The notes under the pieces were generated by a model. It saw nothing but the letters and a program-made list of their open reading frames with translations, was not told the origin of the DNA and ran no database searches. Position numbers and translations under genes: made by a program. A DNA stretch of 64,000 nucleotides from Hyaloscypha bicolor E (Eukaryota > Ascomycota > Leotiomycetes > Helotiales > Hyaloscyphaceae), in assembly GCF_002865645.1 (NCBI RefSeq), contig NW_020194684.1:1271308-1335307 (forward strand), in the 5' to 3' direction. This document shows, piece by piece, positions 45,566 through 55,978 of the stretch (position 1 is its first letter; each line of letters begins with the position of its first letter).

Positions 45566-47651
45566 ATGGCACAATACCAATACTCCCCGCTCAAGGAAGA
45601 GGGGGGGGGGAGGGTTAGACTACTTACTCTCCATCCTGGCCTTTTCAATTCAGAAACATACGTCGTGCTTCACAATGAAACACTCGCAAAGAGTAACACC
45701 CCTGCTTTTGAAGCTCTTTCTTACACTTGGGGCTCCATGGAAAACCTACATGACATCCGTGTTGGACCCAGTGCAAACGACGTCCTCTCAGTCACTAGAA
45801 ACTTGGCAGTTGCGTTGCAGCATCTTCAACATGTCAAAAAGGTGCGAGTTCTATGGATTGATGCTGTATGTATTGACCAGAAGAACACCAAGGAGAGGGG
45901 CCAGCAGGTAGAAAGGATGCGCGATATATATACGCTAGCAGATAGAGTCGTTGTTTGGCTTGGCGCCGAGGAGCAGAACAGTATATATGCTTTGCAGCTC
46001 ATGAGTGCTTTGAGTTCTAAGATAGAGGTAAATTGGTTATTAGTTGTGATAAAGCCTTCTATGCTGGGAGAGGACGAGCCAGATTGGACTGATCGAAGCA
46101 AACCGTTGCCGTACGAAGGCAAGGAGCTGGATGCCATATACTCTTTGCTTCATCGCTCGTGGTTTGAAAGGCTTTGGATCCGGCAAGAAATCCGTTTGGC
46201 CAGCAAGAGGTCCGTCATTGTATGTACACTCTCCCCACATCCCTATCCCTAATTTACTCTCACCTCTCAAGCGAAGAGTACCAATTCTGTCTGAGCCAAA
46301 GTCCGCGTCGCTCTCAGCACTCTTGTCTGAGTCCGGATGAAGCAAGGCTAACCTCAACATGTTCTAGATGTGCGGAAACACGTCTATCCCATGGCAAGCT
46401 TTCCGCAATGCTATTTTCTGCTTGCGGCACAAATCAAAGAAAAAGGAATTTCTTGGCGTCAAGGCTGTTCCCTTCCATGAACGCATAGAAATGGTGTACC
46501 AACTGAGCGACGATGCCAGCCCGGTCCCATTCGGAAGGCTTATCCGCATGACTAAATATTGCAAATGCTCTGATCCAAGGGATCGGGTCTACGGGTTGCT
46601 AAGTATGCTTCAGAAAACGGAAAGGGAGATCGGGATCAAGCCCGATTACTCTTTGACAACGAGTCAAGTCTACCAAGACGTGGTTCTTCGTTTCATTCAC
46701 CACTTTAACACGCTCAAGATTTTAGCGTCTTGTGAGATGCAAGAAAAGCCTTTGGACGTGCCCACATGGGTTCCAAATTGGTCTGTGGGGAATATTGCCG
46801 ACCCTTTGTGGAGTCCGCTTGCCGACGCACAATCACCCGCGGCTGCAGAGTACCTGGGCAATGGAGAGCTGAGTGCTGCAGGCGTTAACGCTGCAAGTGT
46901 TGAGAGTGCCGAGAAAATCAACTTCGTAAACTCTTCGAATCCAGAGCTAATTGCAACTATCAGAAGGCATGCTCCTGCTGATGTCCTTTGCGGGTCAACC
47001 GTAGGCGGCGTGAGCCTTCTCGATGCATATTGTCGTACAATTTGCTGCGATTACTTTGGCGAAGGCTACCTTCCAAGGCTCTCGCACTTTCCAACCTTTC
47101 AGGAGAGCAGGGAAGCTTTGGTTTCCTTTCTCACACAAGACGGAGATTCTGCCGTAGATTTAACTCCATCTAGCGGCCCGGCAAAGTACCTTGACTGGGC
47201 GTGGAACTTCCTTCAAGGCAGATCATTTTTCAAGTCGGTAGAGGGCTACATCGGACTCGCCCCGAGAGCGGCAAAGCCAGGGGATGAGATTTGCGTCCTC
47301 TTTGGATGCCAGTCGCCTTTACTGCTCCGTCGGACCCAGGAAACTAGGTACCAAGTCGTAGGAGAATGTTACGTATACGGGTTGATGCACGGCGAGGCCT
47401 TCCTTGGGCAACTTGATTGGAAATACCACCCCATCCTTATGTTCGATGATGCCTCTAAATATCATATCCCTGCCTTTCTGGATACAGCGACTGGAGAGAC
47501 CCAGGCTGTTGATCCAAGAATGAAGGGATTACTCAAAGCAGATAGTATTTGCCCAGATCAAGGAGATCGAGGCAAGTACGCAGGTTCAACTTTAACGCCA
47601 GAGCTCCTGAAAGATTTAGGGGTTAACGTGAAAATCTTTGAGCTTTTATAA
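45566..47651 (+). CDS. HET-domain (heterokaryon incompatibility-type) protein
   Basis: Two exons, 45566-46219 and 46368-47651, encode 645 residues, a normal length for the family. The 148-nt intron has a GTATGT donor, a GCTAACC branch motif and a TTCTAG acceptor, phase 0. The HET domain (PF06985-type) motifs are all present: ALSYTWG (50-56), WIDAVCIDQ (97-105), MRDIY...VVWLG (118-133) and RSWFERLWIRQEI (197-209); exon 2 begins with the usual CGN...IPWQAF and holds DPRDRVYGLLSM (about 287-298). The ATG was chosen because YSPL...VRLLTLHPG, the normal lead-in, follows at once. No membrane segment or C-terminal NACHT/WD repeats are seen. HET proteins trigger growth arrest or cell death after non-self recognition; here the partner is unknown. 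A 10-G run at 45601-45610 lies within codons 12-15. Confidence 0.9.
46220..46367 (+). other. intron of the HET-domain gene
   Basis: 148 nt. It is required to join SVI to MCGNTSIPWQ, which restores the conserved CGN...W order of the domain. Longer than the other introns in this window. Confidence 0.85.
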
Positions 47652-48556
47652 CGACCACTTAACTTCTTGCGAGGTGTCTTTTTTTAAGAAGGAGAAGAAG
47701 AAGAAGAAGCGCACGTAACCCTACCACAATACTCCAAAAATTGCCGCTTGGCCACCTGCACTTTCAATAAGGATATACACTCAATTATCCAGACTCTATG
47801 GGAACATTTAGTATGCCCTCGTCGAGGAATCGCATAAACTTATTACTGTCACATAAACACTTGCTATTGAGGTCTCTTTTCATTTCGTTGCAGAATTCTT
47901 TTGCCAAAACATTTGTACAATTATATATTTCGTCTTAATAAAAGCGACTCATTTGAAGTTCTAGCAAAGGAAATAGACTAGAGACTTCCTACTTCCAAAT
48001 CGGATCAGAATAGTGAGCCTAGTTTGCAGACTATCCCGTTCTACTCAGAGTAAAATCAGCTGTCTCGAGCAAGTGCTCGGCATCTGCACAGGCTCGATTA
48101 TTTCGAGCTTATATTTCTTCTAATATAGTTCTCTATTACAAGAACCAACAGTTAGGCATACGTGTATATCAGGAGATAGTGGCATGTGGGGTTTATTAAC
48201 CGTAAGAACTCAAGCGCGTGCTCCTTCAACTGAGCCTGGAAACAAAACGTTGTTGGTATTGGCTATCTCGGGAGCTTTGTCATCGCCTTGCGTTGCGTCG
48301 TGGGCGCATGCAGTATAATCGAACACAACGCAATGTCAGCAGCTTTGCACGGGGTTTCTTGTTACACAACAGTTCCATCTGCTGCAATATTGGCCATCGA
48401 AATGGTGAGACTTCGCTCGTAGTGATATTATGTAAAAGCTCGCCACCCCCAGCTATTCCATTATACGACTTACTGAACTCTATATCTACACTTCATTAAC
48501 AGCAGAAAATTGGAACCACGCCAATCACGCCAATACTCTCATCCAAGGGAATAGCA
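47652..48556. other. intergenic region between HET and epoxide hydrolase genes
   Basis: Base-balanced, no RIP signs. It contains a GAA microsatellite (about 47690-47710) just after the HET stop, AT-rich 3' sequence with AATAAAAG near 47937, and the promoter side of the next gene. The 93-codon open frame at 48218-48499 has no recognisable domain and is not called. Confidence 0.55.
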
Positions 48557-49756
48557 ATGGGCACCGAGACCACCGAAAACCGCGAAGTCATCCAGCCTTT
48601 CAGCATCAATGTTCCGGAAGAAGCTCTCGCAGACCTACGCCGACGTCTAGCACAAGCGCGTCTGCCGGACCGCGAGACGGTAGATGACTTCTCACAGGGC
48701 GTGCCCCTGAAAACCATCGAGCAAGTCCTGCACTACTGGAATACCTCCTACGACTGGCGCAAAGTTGAGGCACGTCTCAACGCCGTGCCAAACTTCATCA
48801 CCGAAATCGATGGGCTCGATATCCACTTCCTGCACGCGCGCTCGAAGCATGAGAACGCACTGCCGCTGATCGTGACACACGGCTGGCCCGGCTCGGTAGT
48901 AGAGCAGCTGAAGATCATTGACCCGCTCACAGATCCCACGGCGCATGGAGGGAGTCCCGCGGATGCCTTCCATGTGGTGATCCCGTCAATGCCCGGGTAT
49001 GGGTTTTCTGGGAAGCCGACGGCTACGGGGTGGGGCCCGGAACGAATCGCGAGCACCTGAATCACGCTTATGCGGCGTCTGGGATATGAGCATTTCGTGG
49101 CCCAGGGCGGCGACTGGGGGGCATTGGTCACCGATCAGATAGGTGTCCAGGCGCCGAAAGAACTGCTCGGCATCCACACGAACATGCCCGGCGCCATTCC
49201 CGAGGACATCAACCTGGCATCTCTCTCCGGGGCCTCAGCACCCTCTCTTCTCTCTGCCGAGGAGCGGAGCTCGTACGATCAGCTCGTGTTCTTCTACAAG
49301 AACGTCTACTATGCCTTCTGGATGGGTACGCGGCCACAGACGATGGCCGGATTCGCAGACTCGCCGATCGGCCTGGCGACCTTCCTGCTGGACCACGACG
49401 CACGTAGCCTCGAGCTGATTGCCCGCTCGTTCGATGGACAGGCCGAGGGTCTCTCGCCGACCGATATCCTCGACAATGTGACGCTGTTCTGGCTGACGAA
49501 TACCGCGGTCTCGGCTGGGCGGCTGTATTGGGAGAATAAGCTGCCTTTCTTCACTCCTAAGGGCGTCAAGGTGCCTGTTGCGGTGAGCGTGTTCCCCGAT
49601 GAGCTATACCAGACCCCAAGGACTTGGGCGGAGAAAGCTTACACTCACCTTGTTCACTATAATAAGGTTGAAAAGGGTGGACACTTTGCTGCATGGGAAC
49701 AGCCGGAGATCCTTACTAAAGAACTTCGCGATGGCTCTAGGTCCCTACGCAAGTAG
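48557..49756 (+). pseudogene. epoxide hydrolase (microsomal-type, EHN + alpha/beta hydrolase) with one in-frame stop
   Basis: Intronless frame of 400 codons, a full-length match to the layout of EHN-type epoxide hydrolases, which open epoxides to diols through an Asp ester. Seen: the EHN region with IQPFSINVPEEALADLRRRL (12-31) and WNTSYDWRKVEARLN; the oxyanion motif HGWPG (108-112); MPGYGFS; the nucleophile in QGGDWGA (Asp near 186); a candidate acid Glu near 349; and the catalytic His in KGGHFAAWEQP (near 376). Codon 168 is TGA (49058-49060), at a spot where relatives have Trp before an (I/V)LM-RLGY stretch, so TGG to TGA is likely. No other lesion is seen and codon use is normal, so the stop is recent, or it is an allele or sequence error. 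Without readthrough the product lacks the whole catalytic triad. Confidence 0.88.
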
Positions 49757-50113
49757 TTAGCTCGAGACAGGTTAGCGCTGGCTTAAGGAAGTCCCTGTGC
49801 CGTTTTGCTTTGAATACAGTGGTGGAATGTTACTTCAGTAATTTTGTTAGTAGTAATCCTTGTGGCATAGATTAAGTATGCGGCACGATATAGGAACAGA
49901 AATGAAAAGCACTTGTTTCAGTATAATTTATATCGATTAATTCTTGTTTTTATTATCATATTTTATGTTAGTATTTAAAATTAAGAAGATTAATCTCAAG
50001 AAGCGGGAAAGAAAAGTTTTTCACTCTATGAATCCTGACCCTAGTCTAAGCCATATCGTTTTCTTTCTGTGCCTCAGCTTTTTTCTTCCAGGAGAAAAGA
50101 TTTCAAACGCTCC
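49757..50113. other. 3' region of the epoxide hydrolase gene
   Basis: Moderately AT-rich, no gene recognised. The plus-strand open frames at 49944-50384 lack any domain and mostly oppose the minus-strand relic at 50114-50366. Confidence 0.5.
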
Positions 50114-50366
50114 TCATCGCTTGCCCCAGTGCAAACCAGGGATGTACCATTCTGTAGGCGTCTGGTCTTGTCGATTGAGTCGGAACGTTTGGAACGCCTT
50201 GCCGATATCGTGCCACTCGTTATTCTTAATCATATCCCGCTCAACCTTCTTCTTGAACAGCATATATCTCACAGAAACTGCCGAGCGCAGCAGTTTTACC
50301 AGGCCGCCGAGATTGAATGTGACAAAGTACGTTCTGAGTGCGACGAGATTAAATTTTCTTCAGCTT
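50114..50366 (-). pseudogene. partial coding relic, C-terminal exon of an unrecognised gene
   Basis: On the minus strand an open frame of about 84 codons ends at TGA 50114. It reads like real protein: FNLGGLVKLLRSAVSVRYML, then KKKVERDMIKNNEWHDIGKA and a Trp/Gly-rich end (EWYIPGLHWGKR). It contains an internal ATG at 50263 giving 49 residues. The upstream side reaches the AT-rich boundary near 50400, so the rest of the gene appears lost. The family is not recognised; a complete short gene is possible but less likely. Confidence 0.45.
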
Positions 50367-50399
50367 GAAATTCCTTTGCAGTAGCAATTGTCTATAACC

Positions 50400-50907
50400 A
50401 AGCCTAATTAATCCTAGATCGCACAAAAAACGTTAACGAGATTAAACTGCTACTAATAACCTCGAGGAGATTACCGGACTAAATAGCTTTATTATTATTA
50501 AGTTTATATATCCGAAGTACTAATTCCGATATTTTATTTAAAATTACCCTTAAAGTTAGAACTAAATATCTCAAATTTCTTTTCTTTACTATATTCTTTC
50601 TTTTTAAAATATATTAATATAAACTTTAAAAAGAATTAAAGAGTTTTATAGAAATAGAGCTCGAAACCTGGCTTTCTTATAGCTTATAAAGTAATATTTT
50701 ATAAGAAAATAATATTAAAAGTCTAGCTTTATTATTAATTTATAAAACTATTATTATATAATTTAAAAGTTATTAATTTGGCTAATTATTAGCTTAAAGT
50801 CAATTTGCTTTAATTATATAATACTTAAATATAAGTATTATTTTATATATTAAATATTTTCTTTTTCTTATTTTAAAAAAATCTAAATTCTCAAGAAATA
50901 CTAAAGT
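50400..50907. other. isochore edge and AT-rich flank
   Basis: Composition changes to AT-rich around 50400-50500, less abruptly than at 32831. No coding signal. Confidence 0.55.
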
Positions 50908-51811
50908 TATAATAAATATATATAATAGTATATAAATAAATATTAGATATTATAGATCTAGTTTTCTATTTTAGATAAAGCTTATAATTAAAATTATATG
51001 AATTATATAGAATTATATTTTCTAATTAAATAAAAAGCTTTATATACTTGGTTAAATACTAGAAAATATATAAAAAGATATTTCTAGCTTTAAAAAGAAG
51101 TATTAATTAGTTTTTTATTAAAATTGACTTTTAGAAATTAATTATATTTATAAATATTACTTTATAGCTTATTTATTTTAATTATTTATATATTATTCTA
51201 CTATTATATATCTTATATTTTAATTAATCTAATTTTCGGAAAGTAGTTTTTTATAAAATTATTAATAACTAGAATATTAATTAAAAGAAATACCTTTATT
51301 ATTATTAAGGTAATTTAGTTAGATATTTAAAAAAAATATCTTATTAAATATTTTAGTTATTATCTAAATAAAAAAAGGAAATAAAACTTAAATACTTCTA
51401 AAACTATTTAGTAAAATAATAATAATAAAGAAGCTAATAGCGGTTTATTATTATATTACTAAATTAGAAATAAAGATATTATTAAAGAAAAATCTAGAAA
51501 AGCTAAAAGCTTAAATCTATTATTTTAAAAATTATAAGATATATAATAGTAGAGTAATATATAAGTAATTAAAATAAATAAGCTATAAAATAATACTTGT
51601 AAATATAACTAATTAATATTTCTTTCTAAAGCTAGAAATATCTTTCTATATATTTTCTAGTATTTAGCTAAATATATAAAGCCTTTTATTTAATTAGAAA
51701 ATATAATCTTATATAATTTATATAATTCTAATTATAAGCTTTATCTAAAATAGAAAACTAGATCTATAATATCTAATATCTATTTATATACTATTATATA
51801 TATCTATTATA
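50908..51811. mobile_element. fold-back element with about 300-bp inverted arms
   Basis: The left arm (50908 to about 51225) is the reverse complement of the right arm (about 51520-51811), with transition differences and one extra stretch of about 30 bp in the left arm (around 51118-51148). The matching core includes TAGATCTAGTTTTCTATTTT against AAAATAGAAAACTAGATCTA. The loop of about 300 bp has no gene. Probably a decayed MITE or TIR transposon. Target duplication not resolved because of AT-only flanks. Confidence 0.75.
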
Positions 51812-51941
51812 TATATCTATTATATATATCTATTTATATACTATTATATATATCTATTATATATATCTATTATATATATCTATTATATATATCTATTATA
51901 TATATCTATTATATATATCTATTATATATATCTATTATATT
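51791..51941. repeat. 13-bp tandem array (CTATTATATATAT)
   Basis: About eleven units at exact 13-bp spacing: starts at 51791, 51804, 51817, then a variant CTATTTATATA, then eight starts from 51841 to 51932. The variant plus first unit also form the tip of the right arm of the fold-back element, so the array seems to have grown from its end. Confidence 0.85.
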
Positions 51942-51944
51942 AAT

Positions 51945-53400
51945 TTCCTCTCTAAACCCTTATTTCTAAGAGATTTAGGAAAACTATAAATAGTTTAATA
52001 AATATTTCTAGAAACTTTTCTAGCTATTAGCTTTTCCTAAAAACTTTCTATAATTACTTCATTATTATATTAGATATAAAATTAAAAATATAGTTTATTA
52101 ATTTTACTTAATTAATTTATAAATTGCTTCTAGTAATTTCCTTTTATAAAAATAGTATAAATATAATATATATTATTAGATATAAAGTTTATTCGATTTC
52201 CTAATTAGTTTATAAATCCTAACTTAATTTCTATTTATAAATGAATTATTATTCTATAGGCTTAAAAGCTTAAAAAAATTAATTCGATTTTTTAATTTAT
52301 TTATAAATTTCTTTTTTTAAATTTTCTGGATATTTCTAATATAAAGCTAATTCCGAATTTATAATTACTATTTAGGGAAAAAGTATTATAAAAAGGCTTC
52401 TTTTTTGCTATTAACTAACTTTCTTTTCTATTAATTATAATACTATATTTAGCTCTTTTTTATTTCTTGCCTTTCTTTTCTAAACCTTCTTTAAATCTTT
52501 TATAAGCTTTCTTTTAATTTCTTTTTTTATTTCTTTATTTATTAAAATAAATTCTTTCCTTAATACTTATTAGTTTATTATTAATTATTTAACTAATATT
52601 TCTATATTCTTAATTCGCTTTTATTATTTCTAATATTTTAAGAATATTATTAAGTTTTTTAATCTCACTTATATTAAAAGTAATAACTACTTAAAATATA
52701 ATTACTACTATTTTAAAAATTAAAAATATAATTCTATAAATTATAATTTTTTTCTTTTATTTTCTATTCTAATATTATTTAAGGTTTCTCAAATATATAT
52801 AATATAATTAAATTGCCTTTTTTAAGCTATAGATATATATAAGCGTTTTATTTATTTTTTATTTAAATGAAAAAAGCTATTATTACTTTTTTCTATATTA
52901 AACTTTATATATTTCTTATATTAAAGCTATTATTCGAGACTAATAAATTTCTCTAATAATTTAAGATATAAGTTAAGTAATTCTTACTAGCTTAATATAA
53001 ATATAAAGTACTTTTAAAAGTATAATTAATATTAAATAATATTAAATAAGCTTATTTTCTTTTTATTTTTTTATTAATAGCTAATAGTTTTCTAGACTAA
53101 TTTATTATTTATTTCTTAAAGATTTTTTAATAAAAATAAGAATTTTAATAAAAATAAAAATAATAGAGACTAATTATAAGAATAAAATATTTATAGAATA
53201 TAAAGATTAGAGTTTTTAGAGTTTTTAATAATTTTTATATAATTTTTCTAAGAATAAATATATAGTTTTTAATAATTTTCTAATAAAAGTATTTATTTTT
53301 TATATTTTTATTTAGCTAATAATATTATAATATTATTCTTTTCTAAATATTCTTATAATGCTTAAACTATATTCTCTAGATTATTTAATAGTAAATAGCT
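51945..53400. other. AT-rich tract left of gypsy F pol
   Basis: No frame recognised. It should hold the 3' end and LTR of the minus-strand gypsy F element, but I find no second LTR copy to define it. A weak inverted pair around AGTTTATTAATTTT / AGTTTATAAATC occurs near 52090-52205. Confidence 0.45.
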
Positions 53401-55480
53401 TTTCTAATAAATAAAATACTTTTTTTCTTTTTTACTTTTTTTATAAACTATAATAAATTCTATTTTAAACTTCTTTTTATTTTTAATCTTAATTAATTTT
53501 TATTCTATTATAATATTAACTTATAAATATTATAGTTCTAAAAAAGAAATATAGAAAATATTATAAATCTAATATTATAATAATAATTTCAAGTAATATA
53601 TTTATTTATATATTTCTATAACTTTTAGAATTTTAAAAAAGCCGAAATATTTATTTATTAGCTTTATACTAGAATATAGCTATTAAATATTCTTTATATA
53701 AAATATAACTTTATTATATACTTTAAACTTTATATTAATATATTTTTTATATATCTATTATTTTTTGCTATTACTTTTTTAATATTTGTTATTTTATTTA
53801 AATTATTTAAATTCTTTTCTATATTACTAGTATTTCTTTTTTTAAAATATTATTCTTAATATATAGTTTAATACTAGAATAAAATCCGTATAATATATAA
53901 AAAAGAAATATTTTTATTATTAAATATATTTCTATTATTATATATAAATTCTATAAAAATAAGCTTTATTATCTAATTATTTTATTAGTAGCTAATATAA
54001 TACTTTAAGTATTATTTTAGAATTTAGTTTAGGTTTTTTATTTATTTATTAGTTTATAAATAAAATACTATATTTAGCTATTACTAAATCTTTAAATAGA
54101 AATATAAACTTAACTAAAACTTATTTATAAATATATTGAAATTTTTAATAATATAATACATAAATAGCTCTATTAGTTTAAAAGCCGAGATTTCTTTAAT
54201 AATTGAAATATATTATATTATTTTTATATATTTATTAATAATAATAAATATAGAATTATATATTTTATTATAAAACCTAAAAAAAATCCCGTAATAAAGT
54301 CTATAATAATTTCTTATTATAGTTTAGAGAAAATAAAAAACGAATTAAGTATATTATATAATAAATATTTCTTTATCTTAGTCTATTAATATATAAAATA
54401 AATTCTAATATAGTTTTTTATATTCTTTTTTATATTTTACTAGAAGTATTTCTTTTAGAAAATTTCTAGTATTTTATTAATATTAAAATACTTATTTATA
54501 AAATTATTATAATTTACTTATAATAATTCTTCTTTAAAAGCTAATTTATTTAATATATAAATAGAATCTCAATATTTTAATAATTCAGATATATTAAATT
54601 CCCAAGTTTTAATAGCTTTAGTAAAAGTCTCTTTTAAGAATTATTAATATTACTAGTATTATACTAATAAATCGAGCCTTTAGTATTATAATAATAGTTT
54701 AAATAATATCTCTTTACTTTTCTTATATACTATTTCGGATCTAGGCATTTATATAGGTAAAATCCGTAATATATATTATTTATAACTAGTTATATTAATA
54801 ATAAATTTAAATAATAATATTTCTAATATTATTTTATTATTAAAACGGATTTTCTTTTCGGAATTCCTTAATATTTATTTTCTCTTTTCTAGGCTTTATA
54901 TTATAATATTATAAAAATAATATAATATTCTATTATTATTATTTATAGGGCTTTCTATTATATATTCTATAATTTATTATAAAATATAAATAAAAAAATA
55001 TCTATTATAAAATCTAGGTTTTTTTAATAGTTTATTAATAGAATTATTATATTTCGAATAATATTTTAAAATAAAATTAAAGATAACTAGTTCTTTTATT
55101 TATTTTATTTATTAACTATTTTAAGTTATTATAATTTATTTTAATAATAATATATTAAATATAGAATATTAAAATAATAGCCAAGAATTTGAAATTATAT
55201 ATTTTATATTTATTTTTAATTATAGTTATCTTTTTTAAATAAAAAGTAATAGAATATTATTAGGCTCTTATTCTTTTATTAAAAAGTTAGGAAATTATAT
55301 TTATAATTATAAATCTTAAAGTATTTGTTTTTATATAAATTTTTAAAACTAGACTAAAATAATAAAGAATTAGTATTATTACAAATATAATTTTTAGTTT
55401 CTTAAAAGCTTTATTTTTTTTTTATTTAGCTAAAATAATATTACGGTTTTTATTAGTTTTTAATAAATTAATTAACTTTT
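53400..55480 (-). pseudogene. gypsy F pol relic (RNase H and integrase)
   Basis: Read right to left: an RNase H-like region (about 54800-55440) with KAFKKLKIIF and a YNNLKYL-type stretch; then integrase with IIIDFITGF (54293-54310), where gypsy integrases have MDFITGLP; then a region with ISFLYIIRILFQYQ and a charged helical stretch typical of the integrase C-terminal part (about 53750-53900). RT would lie to the right, where copia copy 2 begins at 55526, and I do not find it beyond that element. Stops are mostly TAA/TAG. It is a different family from gypsies A-D. Confidence 0.68.
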
Positions 55481-55525
55481 TTACTATTTTAAAATATCTA
55501 TAAGTAAACTTCTAATAGGAATTAG

Positions 55526-55967
55526 TATTAGTTTATTAGAAATATATAATACTATTATATAATTATAAAATACTATTTATATAAGTTAATAAAATAATTA
55601 TTATTTAAAAGTAAGAATTATAGTATTATAATATTAATATATAATTTCTAAATCTATTAAGCCTAATAGAAACTAGCTACTAGTCGAGTTATTTATATAA
55701 TATAAGGTTATATAATTATTACTTATTATCTATATTCTATTATTTCTAGTTACTTTTATATTATATAACTATATTATATAATTATTAATAATTATAATTA
55801 TACTAATATTAGAACCTTTCTAAAAAACGCAAAAAAATAGTACTTTCCTTTAATTATATATAGACTTTCTAATCTGGCCTAATACCAGATTTCCCAAATA
55901 TTTTATATATCTATATTACTTTTAAGGTTTTAGTTATATATTAAAAGCTATAGCCTTTTATATATAA
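55526..55967 (-). repeat. 3' LTR of copia copy 2
   Basis: Reverse complement of 4666-5139, with the same purine tract (AGAAAGAGAAG on the minus strand, 55968-55978) just inside. Most CpA/TpG sites have become TpA. Confidence 0.85.
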
Positions 55968-55978
55968 CTTCTCTTTCT

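Noticed and set aside
48218..48499. 93-codon open frame between the HET and epoxide hydrolase genes
   Set aside because: No motif, no protein-like composition, and it overlaps the likely promoter of the epoxide hydrolase gene.
49944..50384. 146- and 99-codon plus-strand frames after the epoxide hydrolase gene
   Set aside because: They oppose a more protein-like minus-strand frame (50114-50366) and show no domain. The better-supported strand was annotated instead.
51781..51941. CRISPR-like array
   Set aside because: The units are pure 13-bp tandem repeats without spacers, in eukaryotic AT-rich DNA.
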